From Chloroflexota bacterium (lineage in GTDB: Bacteria > Chloroflexota > Anaerolineae > 4572-78 > J111), in the NCBI GenBank assembly GCA_003694775.1, contig RFJV01000158.1, positions 1-5,353 on the forward strand: 5,353 nucleotides of DNA. Direction: 5' to 3'. The notes under the pieces were generated by a model. It worked only from the letters and a program-made list of their open reading frames with translations. It searched no databases and was not told where the DNA came from. The translations under genes and the position numbers were made by a program. How positions within the stretch are numbered: the first letter of the stretch is position 1; each line of letters opens with the position of its first letter. Below are positions 1 to 5,087 of this stretch, piece after piece.

Positions 1-16
1 ACGCGAATGAAAATTT

Positions 17-42
17 GGTAGCCCCGGCATCCCAATGCCGGG
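17..42 (+). repeat. REP-like hairpin unit 1 (GTAG-type)
   Basis: The sequence reads GGTAGCC, then a perfect 8-bp stem (23-30 with 35-42) closed by the 4-nt loop CCCA. The tip is GCAT-CCCA-ATGC. A GTAG tetranucleotide at the foot of a hairpin is the signature of REP elements mobilised by RAYT (TnpA_REP, Y1 HUH) proteins. Three other units with the same foot and tip occur in this window. That this is a true REP family is inference, since no RAYT gene is visible. Confidence 0.6.
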
Positions 43-60
43 CGGGTCAGGCAACCACCC

Positions 61-88
61 CGGCGGGCATCGGGATGCTCCGCCTACC
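61..88 (-). repeat. REP-like hairpin unit 2, inverted partner of unit 1
   Basis: Read on the minus strand, this begins GGTAG (88-84). A stem of GGCGG/CCGCC plus GCAT/ATGC (62-70 with 75-84) follows, with one bulged base at 79 and the loop CCCG. It has the same GTAG foot and GCAT-CCCN-ATGC tip as unit 1, in opposite orientation, 18 bases away. The pair looks like a BIME (two inverted REPs). Confidence 0.55.
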
Positions 89-92
89 GGTT

Positions 93-115
93 CGGCGGTT
101 GGCGGTCAGCCGCCG
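93..115. repeat. GC-rich palindrome
   Basis: CGGCGG (93-98) can pair with CCGCCG (110-115). Alternatively GGCGG (101-105) pairs with CCGCC (110-114) around the loop TCAG. It lacks the GTAG foot and CATCCC tip of the neighbouring REP-like units, so it is a different element. A stretch with several Ts (123-128) follows on the plus strand, but too far away for a convincing intrinsic terminator of a gene entering from the left. Confidence 0.4.
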
Positions 116-129
116 ATGGTCGTATTTTC

Positions 130-147
130 ACAGGAGAGTATACCTGT
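130..147. promoter_or_regulatory. Operator-like dyad ACAGG-N8-CCTGT
   Basis: A perfect 5-bp inverted repeat (130-134 and 143-147) has an 8-base spacer that overlaps a GTATAC palindrome. It lies where the transcription start of the candidate leftward promoter at 152-160 would fall, a usual place for a repressor site. The arms are short, so chance occurrence is quite possible. Confidence 0.25.
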
Positions 148-151
148 TACG

Positions 152-160
152 ATTATAGCA
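152..160 (-). promoter_or_regulatory. Candidate leftward extended -10 promoter (TGCTATAAT)
   Basis: On the minus strand, bases 160-152 read TGCTATAAT: a perfect TATAAT with the TGn extension. No good -35 hexamer is seen 16-18 bases upstream (around 175-180 the minus strand reads TACCCC), so it would depend on the extended -10. It would start transcription near 145, leftward out of the window. It lies just beyond the operon-end hairpin, which fits a new transcription unit. Confidence 0.35.
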
Positions 161-194
161 TGTTTTCTAAGGCGGGGGTAATCTGGGCCTCAAC

Positions 195-270
195 ACGAAA
201 GCACGAAGGGACGAATTTACGAACAGCATCTCTGCCATGCCGTTCATTCATAAATTCGTCCCTTCGTCAA
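195..270. repeat. 8-nt ACGAANNN repeat hairpin at the operon 3' end
   Basis: The left arm is four consecutive octamers of form ACGAANNN starting at 195, 203, 211 and 219. The right arm carries the complementary form at 8-base steps (TTCATAAA at 247, TTCGTCCC at 255, TTCGTCAA at 263). Bases 203-219 pair perfectly with 251-267 (17 bp, 31-base loop). The hairpin begins 7 bases past the carrier-protein stop on the leftward transcript, so it may end transcription or protect the mRNA 3' end. It lacks the T-run of a classical intrinsic terminator. The same octamer type recurs at 4271-4370. Confidence 0.6.
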
Positions 271-273
271 GGC

Positions 274-768
274 TCAGCTTATCGTTACCAGGATGGCGTT
301 CTGGTCGACCCGGTCGCCGGGGGAAACGCGGACGGCGTGCACCTGGCCTGTTCGGGGGGCTTTTAGCTCGTTCTGCATTTTCATCGATTCAAAAATAACC
401 ACCACGTCACCGGCTTCCACCGGCTGGCCTGGCGAGACGGGGACTTCTACCACCACGCCCGGCATAGGGGCCTTGATGATGGCCTCACCGCCGGCACTGA
501 AGCTGGATTTGATGCCGGCCAGCCGGCGGGTCCGCTCATCGGCTACGGTCACTTCAAACAGGTGCCCTTTCAGTTCGACGACGTAGGCTCCTGTGCCCTC
601 TTTCATCCGCACATCGTAGGACTGGCCGTTGATTATCAGGGAGTGCATGGTAGTGTCCAGCATCTGGTGCATGTCCACTTCAACCGGCTGGCCGTTGACC
701 GTGACCTGGTTGTCCTGGTTGATTTCTATGGTAAATTCCTGGTCATTGATGGTGGTGATGTATTTCAT
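274..768 (-). CDS. Biotin carboxyl carrier protein of acyl-CoA carboxylase
   Basis: A 164-residue cytosolic protein that carries carboxybiotin from the biotin carboxylase to the carboxyltransferase encoded upstream. The biotinyl domain spans about residues 96-164. It shows PMPG (101-104), the hairpin carrying the biotin site ESMKM (127-131, with Lys130 the expected biotinylated residue) and an RVSPGDRV stretch near the end. The usual bacterial motif is EAMKM, so the Ser is a variant. Residues 1-85 are beta-rich (ITTINDQEF, SLIINGQSYDVRM, AYVVELKGHLFEV) and resemble the region just before the carrier domain in fused PccA-type subunits. They lack the Ala/Pro-rich linker of E. coli-type AccB. 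The ATG at 768 follows a GGGGAG run (785-780) about 11 bases upstream, with purine-rich GAGAGA nearer. It lies 17 bases after the biotin carboxylase stop and is surely co-transcribed. Domain identity is very secure; the substrate is inferred from the neighbours. Confidence 0.96.
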   Translation of the reverse strand: MKYITTINDQEFTIEINQDNQVTVNGQPVEVDMHQMLDTTMHSLIINGQSYDVRMKEGTGAYVVELKGHLFEVTVADERTRRLAGIKSSFSAGGEAIIKAPMPGVVVEVPVSPGQPVEAGDVVVIFESMKMQNELKAPRTGQVHAVRVSPGDRVDQNAILVTIS

Positions 769-785
769 CGCTCGTCTCTCTCCCC

Positions 786-2288
786 TTATCTCAAACGGCG
801 GTCCAGGGCTTCGCGGCGTCCGTACAGCCGCCAGGGACTGGGCTGGCTTTGGTGCAGGAGGATGGCTTCCCGGTTGCGGCGGTGGGCCACGATGGTGGCG
901 GCCACGGCGGCCACCTGGGCCAGTTCGCCGGGCGGGGTCTGGTTGAACTGGAAGTTCCGCTCCAGAAAGGTCACATCGAACTGGCCGGCCTGGAAGCGGG
1001 CCGAGTTCATCAACTGCAGGTGCAGGGGCACGGTGGTGCTGATGCCGGTAATCCGGAACTCTTCCAGGGCGCGGCGCATGCGCAGAATGGCCTCGCCCCG
1101 GCTGTCGCCCCGGACAATCAGCTTGCCCAGCATAGAGTCGTAGTAGGGGGTCACTTCAACGCCAAAATACATCCCGCTGTCGACCCGCACACCGGGGCCG
1201 GTGGGGGTGGTCAGGCCGATAATCCGCCCGATGGAGGGCATGAAGTCGTTGGCCGGGTCTTCGGCCAGAATGCGGCACTCGATGGCCCAGCCTTTCTGCT
1301 GGACGTCGGCCTGGGTGTATCTTAGCTTGCGTCCGGAGGCTACCCTCAGCATTTCCTTGACAATGTCAATGCCGGTGACCATCTCGGTAACGGGGTGTTC
1401 TACCTGCAGGCGGGTGTTCATCTCCAGGAAATAGAAGTTCTTGTTCTGGTCCAGAATGAACTCCATTGTCCCCGCCGAGGCGTAGTTGATGGCCTGGGCC
1501 GCGGTCACGGCGATACGCCCCATTTGCTCCCGCAGGGTATCGTCCACCGCAGGGGAGGGGGATTCCTCCACCAGCTTCTGATGCCGTCGCTGGATGGAGC
1601 ATTCCCGTTCTCCCAGGTGGATGATACTGCCGTGCAGGTCGCCCAGAAGCTGGATTTCCACGTGGCGGGCGTTTTCAATGTACTTTTCCAGGTACACCCG
1701 ACCATCCCCAAAGGCGGCTTCAGCTTCCCGGCGGGCCACCCTGATGGCGTCCTTCAGCTCCTCTGGCTGGCGGACCAGCCGGATGCCTTTGCCGCCCCCG
1801 CCGCCGGCGGCTTTGACCAGCAGGGGGTAGCCAACCGTTTGGGCCACGGCAAACAGCTCCTCGTCGCGCAGGTCCTGGTTCTGGTCTGTGCCGGGGACCA
1901 GGGGCACGCCGGCGCGGGCCATTGTTTGCCGTGCCGCCAGCTTGTCGCCCATCAAGCGGATGATGTCCGGGGGCGGGCCAATCCAGGTCAGGCCGGCCTC
2001 TTCCACGGCTTCGGCAAAATCGGCGTTTTCGGCCAGAAAACCGTAGCCGGGATGGATGCCGTCTGCGCCGCACTGCCGGGCAATGTCGATGATTTTATCG
2101 CCGCGCAGGTAGCTGTCTACCGCGGGAGGCGGCCCCAGACGGTAGGCCTCGTGGGCCATCCGCACGTGTGGAGCCATCCGGTCGGCATCGGAGTAAACAG
2201 CCACGGCCTCGTATCCCAGTTCCTGGCAGGCCCGGATGATGCGGATGGCAATTTCGCCGCGGTTTGCAATCAGGATTTTTTTGAGCAT
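786..2288 (-). CDS. accC: Biotin carboxylase subunit of acyl-CoA carboxylase
   Basis: Carboxylates the biotin of the carrier protein using ATP and bicarbonate. Its 500 residues contain, in order, the N-terminal domain (opening KKILIANRGEIAIRI), the ATP-grasp domain (about 115-322) and the C-terminal domain (about 335-445). Residues matching the E. coli AccC active site are present: Lys116, Lys159, the glycine loop GGGGGKG (162-168), His209, the CSIQRRHQK segment with Lys238, Glu276, then, shifted by one, Glu289, Asn291, Arg293, Gln295, Glu297 and Arg339. It is about 50 residues longer than E. coli AccC. The extra tail (451-500, ending SPWRLYGRREALDRRL) resembles the start of the inter-domain region of fused PccA/MccA subunits. 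The ATG at 2288 is supported by GAGGT (2298-2294) five bases upstream. It is the middle gene of the operon, 217 bases after the carboxyltransferase. It could equally be called pccA, split from its carrier domain. Confidence 0.97.
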   Translation of the reverse strand: MLKKILIANRGEIAIRIIRACQELGYEAVAVYSDADRMAPHVRMAHEAYRLGPPPAVDSYLRGDKIIDIARQCGADGIHPGYGFLAENADFAEAVEEAGLTWIGPPPDIIRLMGDKLAARQTMARAGVPLVPGTDQNQDLRDEELFAVAQTVGYPLLVKAAGGGGGKGIRLVRQPEELKDAIRVARREAEAAFGDGRVYLEKYIENARHVEIQLLGDLHGSIIHLGERECSIQRRHQKLVEESPSPAVDDTLREQMGRIAVTAAQAINYASAGTMEFILDQNKNFYFLEMNTRLQVEHPVTEMVTGIDIVKEMLRVASGRKLRYTQADVQQKGWAIECRILAEDPANDFMPSIGRIIGLTTPTGPGVRVDSGMYFGVEVTPYYDSMLGKLIVRGDSRGEAILRMRRALEEFRITGISTTVPLHLQLMNSARFQAGQFDVTFLERNFQFNQTPPGELAQVAAVAATIVAHRRNREAILLHQSQPSPWRLYGRREALDRRLR

Positions 2289-2307
2289 CGCTTACCTCGT
2301 GTTTCAA

Positions 2308-2348
2308 TCTGTCCCATTACACGGGTCTGTCCGGTATGTTTGGACAGA
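2308..2348 (-). promoter_or_regulatory. Hairpin with two alternative partners upstream of the biotin carboxylase gene
   Basis: On the leftward transcript, TCTGTCC (2348-2342) can pair with GGACAGA at 2332-2326 (7 bp, 9-base loop) or with a second GGACAGA at 2314-2308 (7 bp, 27-base loop). The two pairings exclude each other. Both lie before the GAGGT ribosome site at 2298-2294 and neither covers it, so a control function is only a possibility. Confidence 0.3.
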
Positions 2349-2382
2349 GGAAGGGATGCGGGGGGAACGGGCGCATTTCTGT

Positions 2383-2446
2383 TTTTATGGTAGCCGGGGC
2401 ATCCCTATGCCCCGGCATGGGGATGCCGGGACTACGAACCATAAAA
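2383..2446. repeat. REP-like inverted pair (BIME-like) inside the operon
   Basis: TTTTATGG (2383-2390) and CCATAAAA (2439-2446) enclose two overlapping hairpins. The plus-strand unit is GTAG then a perfect 9-bp stem (2394-2402 with 2407-2415) with loop CCCT. The minus-strand unit is GTAG (2435-2432) then a perfect 8-bp stem (2430-2423 with 2418-2411) with loop CCCC. They share the central arm 2411-2415, so only one can form fully at a time. Alternatively the whole element folds as one long imperfect palindrome. In the operon transcript it could slow decay or lower downstream expression, as REPs do in enterobacteria. Confidence 0.65.
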
Positions 2447-2505
2447 TTGAAACACCCCCCCGAACCCCTCAGGTTTGTCCACAATTACTGAATTTTTGCC
2501 CCCCT

Positions 2506-4056
2506 TTACAGCGGAATGTTGCCGTGTTTTTTGGGCGGGTTTTCGTCGCGCTTGTTTTTGAGCATTTCCAGGGCGTTAATCAGCAGGGGGCGGGTCTGGC
2601 TGGGTTCGATGACATCATCAATAAAGCCGTAGCTGGCGGCCACATAGGGATTGGCAAATTTCTCCCGGTATTCGGCCAGGAGGGCGGCCCGGAGGGCTTC
2701 CGGGTCCTCGGCCTGGGCCAGTTCCCGGCGGTAGAGAATGTTGATGGCCCCTTCCGGCCCCATCACGGCAATTTCTGCCGTGGGCCAGGCCAGGTTGACA
2801 TCCCCGCGCAGGTTTTTACAGCTCATCACATCATACGCGCCGCCGTAGGCCTTGCGGGTGATGACGGTAATCTTGGGGACGGTGGCCTCGGCAAAGGCGT
2901 ACAGGAGCTTGGCCCCGTGCCGGATGATGCCGCCGTGCTCCTGGCTGACGCCCGGCAGAAAACCCGGTACATCTTCCAGAATGATGAGGGGGATGTTGAA
3001 GGCATCGCAGAAGCGGACAAAGCGGGCGGCCTTAACCGAGGCGTTGATGTCCAGTGCACCGGCCAGCACTGCCGGCTGGTTGGCAACAATGCCCACGCTG
3101 TGGCCGTTCATCCGGGCAAAACCGACGATGATATTTTCGGCAAAGTGGGCCTGCACTTCCAGGAAGAACCCGTTATCGACGATAGCCTGTATTACTTCGT
3201 GCATGTCGTAAGGCTTGCCGGGGTTATCGGGGATGATGGTGTCCAGCCGGCTTTCCGTCCGCAGGGGGTCATCCTGACAGGCAGTAGAGGGCGGGTCTTC
3301 CATATTGTTGTTGGGAATAAAGCTGAGCAGAGTGCGGACCAGATACAGGGCTTCTTCTTCGCTGTCCGGGGCAAAGTGGGCCACCCCGCTGGTCTGGCTG
3401 TGCACCGCCGCGCCGCCCAATTCCTCAAACGAAACCTCTTCCCCCATCACCGAGCGCACCACTTCCGGCCCGGTGACGAACATGTAGCTGGTGTCGCGGG
3501 TCATAATGATAAAATCGGTCAGGGCCGGCGAGTAGACTGCACCGCCGGCACAGGGGCCGAGAATGCAGGAAATTTGGGGAATCACCCCGCTGGACAGGGT
3601 GTTGCGCAGAAAGATGTCGGCATAGCCGCTCAAGCTGGCAACCCCTTCCTGGATACGCGCCCCGCCGGAGTCGTTCAGGCCAATCAGGGGGGCGCCGTTT
3701 TTCAGGGCCATTTCCTGAATTTTGACGATTTTATCGGCGTGGGCGCGGCCCAGACTGCCGCCCATCACGGTAAAATCCTGGGCATACACGTAGACCAGCC
3801 GCTCGTCGATGGTTCCGTAGCCGGTGACCACGCCATCGCCCAGCGGCTTGTTTTTGCCCAGGCCGAACTCTGCGGCCCGGTGGGTGACAAAGTGGTCCAT
3901 TTCTCTGAAGGACCCGTCGTCCAGCAGAAGTTCAATCCGTTCGCGGGCGGTCAGCTTGCCTTTCTCGTGCTGGGCCTTGACCCGCTCCGGGCCGCCGCCC
4001 TGACGGGCCTGCTGTTTCATTGCCCGCAAGTGCTGAATAGGCAGGGATAATGTCAT
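2506..4056 (-). CDS. pccB: Acyl-CoA (probably propionyl-CoA) carboxylase carboxyltransferase subunit
   Basis: Transfers the carboxyl group from carboxybiotin to the acyl-CoA alpha carbon in the cytosol. With propionyl-CoA it makes (S)-methylmalonyl-CoA. Its 516 residues are the usual length of PccB-type subunits, which form hexamers with two crotonase-like halves. The N half shows [12 protein letters not shown] (128-139) and [15 protein letters not shown] (168-182). The C half shows EDVPGFLPG (361-369), [11 protein letters not shown] (401-411) and [17 protein letters not shown] (421-437). GGAR and GGAY supply the expected oxyanion-hole regions. The end [10 protein letters not shown] is a family hallmark. 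There is no Cys4 zinc finger, so it is not E. coli-type AccD. Asp409 in GGAYD appears to match the Asp that favours propionyl-CoA in actinobacterial PccB/AccD5. The ATG at 4056 has a strong GGAGGA (4071-4066) nine bases upstream. It is first in the operon. Methylmalonyl-CoA decarboxylase alpha subunits are related, but the adjacent biotin carboxylase argues for a carboxylase. Confidence 0.95.
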   Translation of the reverse strand: MTLSLPIQHLRAMKQQARQGGGPERVKAQHEKGKLTARERIELLLDDGSFREMDHFVTHRAAEFGLGKNKPLGDGVVTGYGTIDERLVYVYAQDFTVMGGSLGRAHADKIVKIQEMALKNGAPLIGLNDSGGARIQEGVASLSGYADIFLRNTLSSGVIPQISCILGPCAGGAVYSPALTDFIIMTRDTSYMFVTGPEVVRSVMGEEVSFEELGGAAVHSQTSGVAHFAPDSEEEALYLVRTLLSFIPNNNMEDPPSTACQDDPLRTESRLDTIIPDNPGKPYDMHEVIQAIVDNGFFLEVQAHFAENIIVGFARMNGHSVGIVANQPAVLAGALDINASVKAARFVRFCDAFNIPLIILEDVPGFLPGVSQEHGGIIRHGAKLLYAFAEATVPKITVITRKAYGGAYDVMSCKNLRGDVNLAWPTAEIAVMGPEGAINILYRRELAQAEDPEALRAALLAEYREKFANPYVAASYGFIDDVIEPSQTRPLLINALEMLKNKRDENPPKKHGNIPL

Positions 4057-4132
4057 GTTGTATTTTCCTCCGGGTAATAGTGGTTGACCGGGGGCACAGT
4101 CAGGGAGCAGTGCGGACTTCCCTGTCCCGGAC

Positions 4133-4149
4133 GGCGACCGGCAGTCGCC
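4133..4149. repeat. GC hairpin GGCGAC-N5-GTCGCC
   Basis: A perfect 6-bp stem (4133-4138 with 4144-4149) has a 5-base loop. It sits 77 bases before the carboxyltransferase start and would be in its mRNA leader if transcription starts farther upstream. It resembles the GC palindrome at 93-115 in size and base content, but the sequences are not close enough to call one family. Confidence 0.4.
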
Positions 4150-4270
4150 CGCCCGTTCCCTGGACCGGGTGCATCATCGGACTTGGGGTTCTGGCGAACT
4201 CCAGATAATACAACCCTCAACCGGGACAGAAGTTTCGGTATCTTTGTGATTGGGTAGCTGTTTAGCCGTC

Positions 4271-4370
4271 CACGAATTTTTCACGAATACCCGAATATAC
4301 GAATATACGAGTGTACGATGTAAAGAAACATTCGTACATTCGTAATTTCGTAATTTCGTAATTTCGTGTT
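4271..4370. repeat. Large inverted array of 8-nt ACGAA/TTCGT repeats
   Basis: The left arm has (A/C)CGA cores at 4272, 4283, then every 8 bases at 4291, 4299, 4307 and 4315. The right arm has TTCG cores exactly every 8 bases at 4331, 4339, 4347, 4355 and 4363, including three identical TAATTTCG copies (4343-4366). The arms are inverted and imperfectly complementary, meeting around a short A-rich loop (about 4322-4327), for example GTGTACGATGT against ACATTCGTACA. It is the same octamer type as at 195-270. It lies between two divergent units, where it might insulate or terminate. Confidence 0.65.
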
Positions 4371-4416
4371 CCGGGACAGGCAAAAATTTGAAACGCACCC
4401 TGCGACTCTTCTCCTA

Positions 4417-4445
4417 ATGACGCCAGGGGAAGAATGTGGTATAAT
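4417..4445 (+). promoter_or_regulatory. Candidate upstream promoter of the TPR/GAF unit
   Basis: TGGTATAAT at 4437-4445 is a perfect extended -10. It is preceded 17 bases upstream by ATGACG (4417-4422), which matches TTGACA at four of six positions. Transcription would begin near 4452 and give a leader of about 135 bases containing the heptamer repeats. It may act together with the closer promoter at 4526-4554. Confidence 0.45.
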
Positions 4446-4499
4446 TATGGGAAATGGCAAATTGTGAAGGGGGAATAGGGCAGGTTGCAGTCTAAAGTG

Positions 4500-4520
4500 A
4501 ATCTCCAATCTCCAATCCCC
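4500..4520. repeat. Three tandem heptamers AATCTCC
   Basis: AATCTCC at 4500-4506 and 4507-4513 is followed by the variant AATCCCC at 4514-4520. It is a short tandem repeat of a different unit from the 8-nt arrays and ends just before the proximal promoter. Short tandem heptamers of this kind are common between genes in some cyanobacteria and filamentous bacteria. No function is evident. Confidence 0.6.
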
Positions 4521-4525
4521 TTTTC

Positions 4526-4554
4526 TGTACAAATACGGCAGTTTCTGCTACAAT
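4526..4554 (+). promoter_or_regulatory. Candidate proximal promoter of the TPR/GAF unit
   Basis: TGTACA (4526-4531, four of six matches to TTGACA) lies 17 bases before TACAAT (4549-4554), which carries the TGn extension (TGC at 4546-4548). A start near 4561 gives a leader of about 27 bases with AGAGGG at 4575-4580, seven bases before the ATG. Geometry and spacing to the gene make this the best promoter candidate in the window. Confidence 0.55.
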
Positions 4555-4587
4555 AAAACTGATTATGTAAAATCAGAGGGATGAACG

Positions 4588-5064
4588 ATGCCCACAATCG
4601 AAGACGGCAGGACAGCAATAGCGCAGGGGAATCTCCAGGGGGCACGGCTGATTTTTGAGGCCATTCTCCAGGAACAGCCGCGCAATGAAGATGCCTGGCT
4701 GGGGTTGGCCGAGGTGCTGACCGACCCGGAAGACAAGCGAATTTGCTACGAAAATGTCCTGAAAATCAACAAGAACAACCAGGCCGCCAAAGAGGGCCTG
4801 CGCAATCTGGAACCCAAGGCCGACCCGCTGGTGGCCGCGCTGGCTCCCCAACCCCCACCCGAAGAAGCGGGCGAGGGGTTCATGGACGAGGACGATTCTA
4901 CCATCCTCTCCGCCCGCCCCGATTTTGCCGACGTTGCCGCCGAGGCCGAAGACGGCGCTTCGACCGCGGTGCTGGTGGCGCTGGGGTTGGCCCTGTCGGT
5001 GGTGGTTTTTGCCGTTGGGGGGGGAATTATTTACTTCATTCTGACCGCCCTCTCCGGGGTGTAA
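4588..5064 (+). CDS. Small TPR protein with C-terminal membrane anchor
   Basis: A 158-residue protein of unknown specific function. Residues 3-68 form about two TPR-like helical repeats (GNLQGARLIFEAILQEQPRN, then DAWLGLAEVL and CYENVLKINKNNQAAKEGL), a protein-binding scaffold. Residues 77-124 are a Pro- and acid-rich linker (PPPEEAGEG, MDEDD). Residues 125-154 form one long hydrophobic helix (AVLVALGLALSVVVFAVGGG), four residues before the end. There is no N-terminal signal peptide, so a tail-anchored form with the TPR part in the cytosol is expected. The PRNEDAW style is frequent in Chloroflexota proteins. The start is set by AGAGGG seven bases upstream; an ATG at 4581 is out of frame. It lies 23 bases before the GAF gene and is probably co-transcribed, so it may serve as a membrane partner for that signalling protein. 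That link is inference from position. Confidence 0.88.
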   Translation: MPTIEDGRTAIAQGNLQGARLIFEAILQEQPRNEDAWLGLAEVLTDPEDKRICYENVLKINKNNQAAKEGLRNLEPKADPLVAALAPQPPPEEAGEGFMDEDDSTILSARPDFADVAAEAEDGASTAVLVALGLALSVVVFAVGGGIIYFILTALSGV

Positions 5065-5087
5065 TCCGCTCCGGCTGACAGGATACC

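Larger units (their letters stand above)
1..273. other. Non-coding region left of the carboxylase operon
   Basis: I see no credible gene here. The one short open frame (160-366, plus strand) runs antisense into the carrier-protein gene and resembles nothing I know. The stretch holds, from left to right, two REP-like hairpins (17-42 and 61-88), a GC palindrome (93-115), a small dyad (130-147), a candidate leftward promoter (152-160) and a hairpin of 8-nt repeats (195-270). The order fits the end of the leftward operon followed by the start of another leftward unit beyond the window, but that next gene is not visible. Confidence 0.7.
2289..2505. other. Intra-operon gap between carboxyltransferase and biotin carboxylase genes
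   Basis: This 217-base space has no gene. It holds the REP-like inverted pair at 2383-2446 and a TCTGTCC/GGACAGA hairpin at 2308-2348, before the biotin carboxylase ribosome site. C- and G-runs (2454-2460 and 2500-2504) flank the carboxyltransferase stop side. I see no convincing intrinsic terminator or strong promoter, so read-through from the first gene is the simplest reading. Confidence 0.6.
4057..4587. other. Divergent intergenic region with repeat mosaic
   Basis: These 531 bases separate the leftward carboxylase operon from the rightward TPR/GAF pair. Several short minus-strand open frames cross it, but they are only translations of the repeats. From left to right: a GC hairpin in the presumed carboxylase leader (4133-4149), the 9-mer CCGGGACAG at 4221-4229 and 4371-4379 (inverted at 4122-4130), the octamer array 4271-4370, three heptamers at 4500-4520 and two candidate rightward promoters. 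No clear leftward promoter for the carboxylase operon was found. Confidence 0.7.

Noticed and set aside
93..128. Intrinsic terminator of a gene entering from the left
   Set aside because: The stem is GC-rich, but the T-containing stretch is about nine bases beyond it and interrupted.
769..785. A frameshift splitting a fused PccA into two frames
   Set aside because: The carboxylase ends in a clean stop and the carrier has its own ribosome site and ATG. Separate subunits are known in several phyla.
1395..2393. A 332-codon plus-strand open frame antisense to the biotin carboxylase
   Set aside because: It is a shadow of the clear biotin carboxylase frame, with no family resemblance or ribosome site.
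2236..4050. A 604-codon open frame on the plus strand, antisense to the carboxyltransferase gene
   Set aside because: It mirrors a GC-rich coding region whose minus-strand product is an unmistakable PccB, crosses the REP-like palindrome, and its translation shows no recognisable domain.
4074..4103. CTGACT-N18-TATTAC on the minus strand as a carboxylase promoter
   Set aside because: The start would fall inside the GGAGGA ribosome site, leaving no usable leader.
4205..4210. TATTAT on the minus strand as -10 of the carboxylase operon
   Set aside because: No acceptable -35 lies 16-18 bases upstream and there is no TGn extension. Possible, but too weak to list.
4271..4370. CRISPR array
   Set aside because: The units are 8 bases, contiguous, without spacers, and no cas genes are near.
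4174..4645. Overlapping minus-strand open frames in the divergent region
   Set aside because: Their predicted peptides (KLRNYEITN, SYIRIFG) are translations of the octamer and heptamer repeats, and one runs into the TPR gene.
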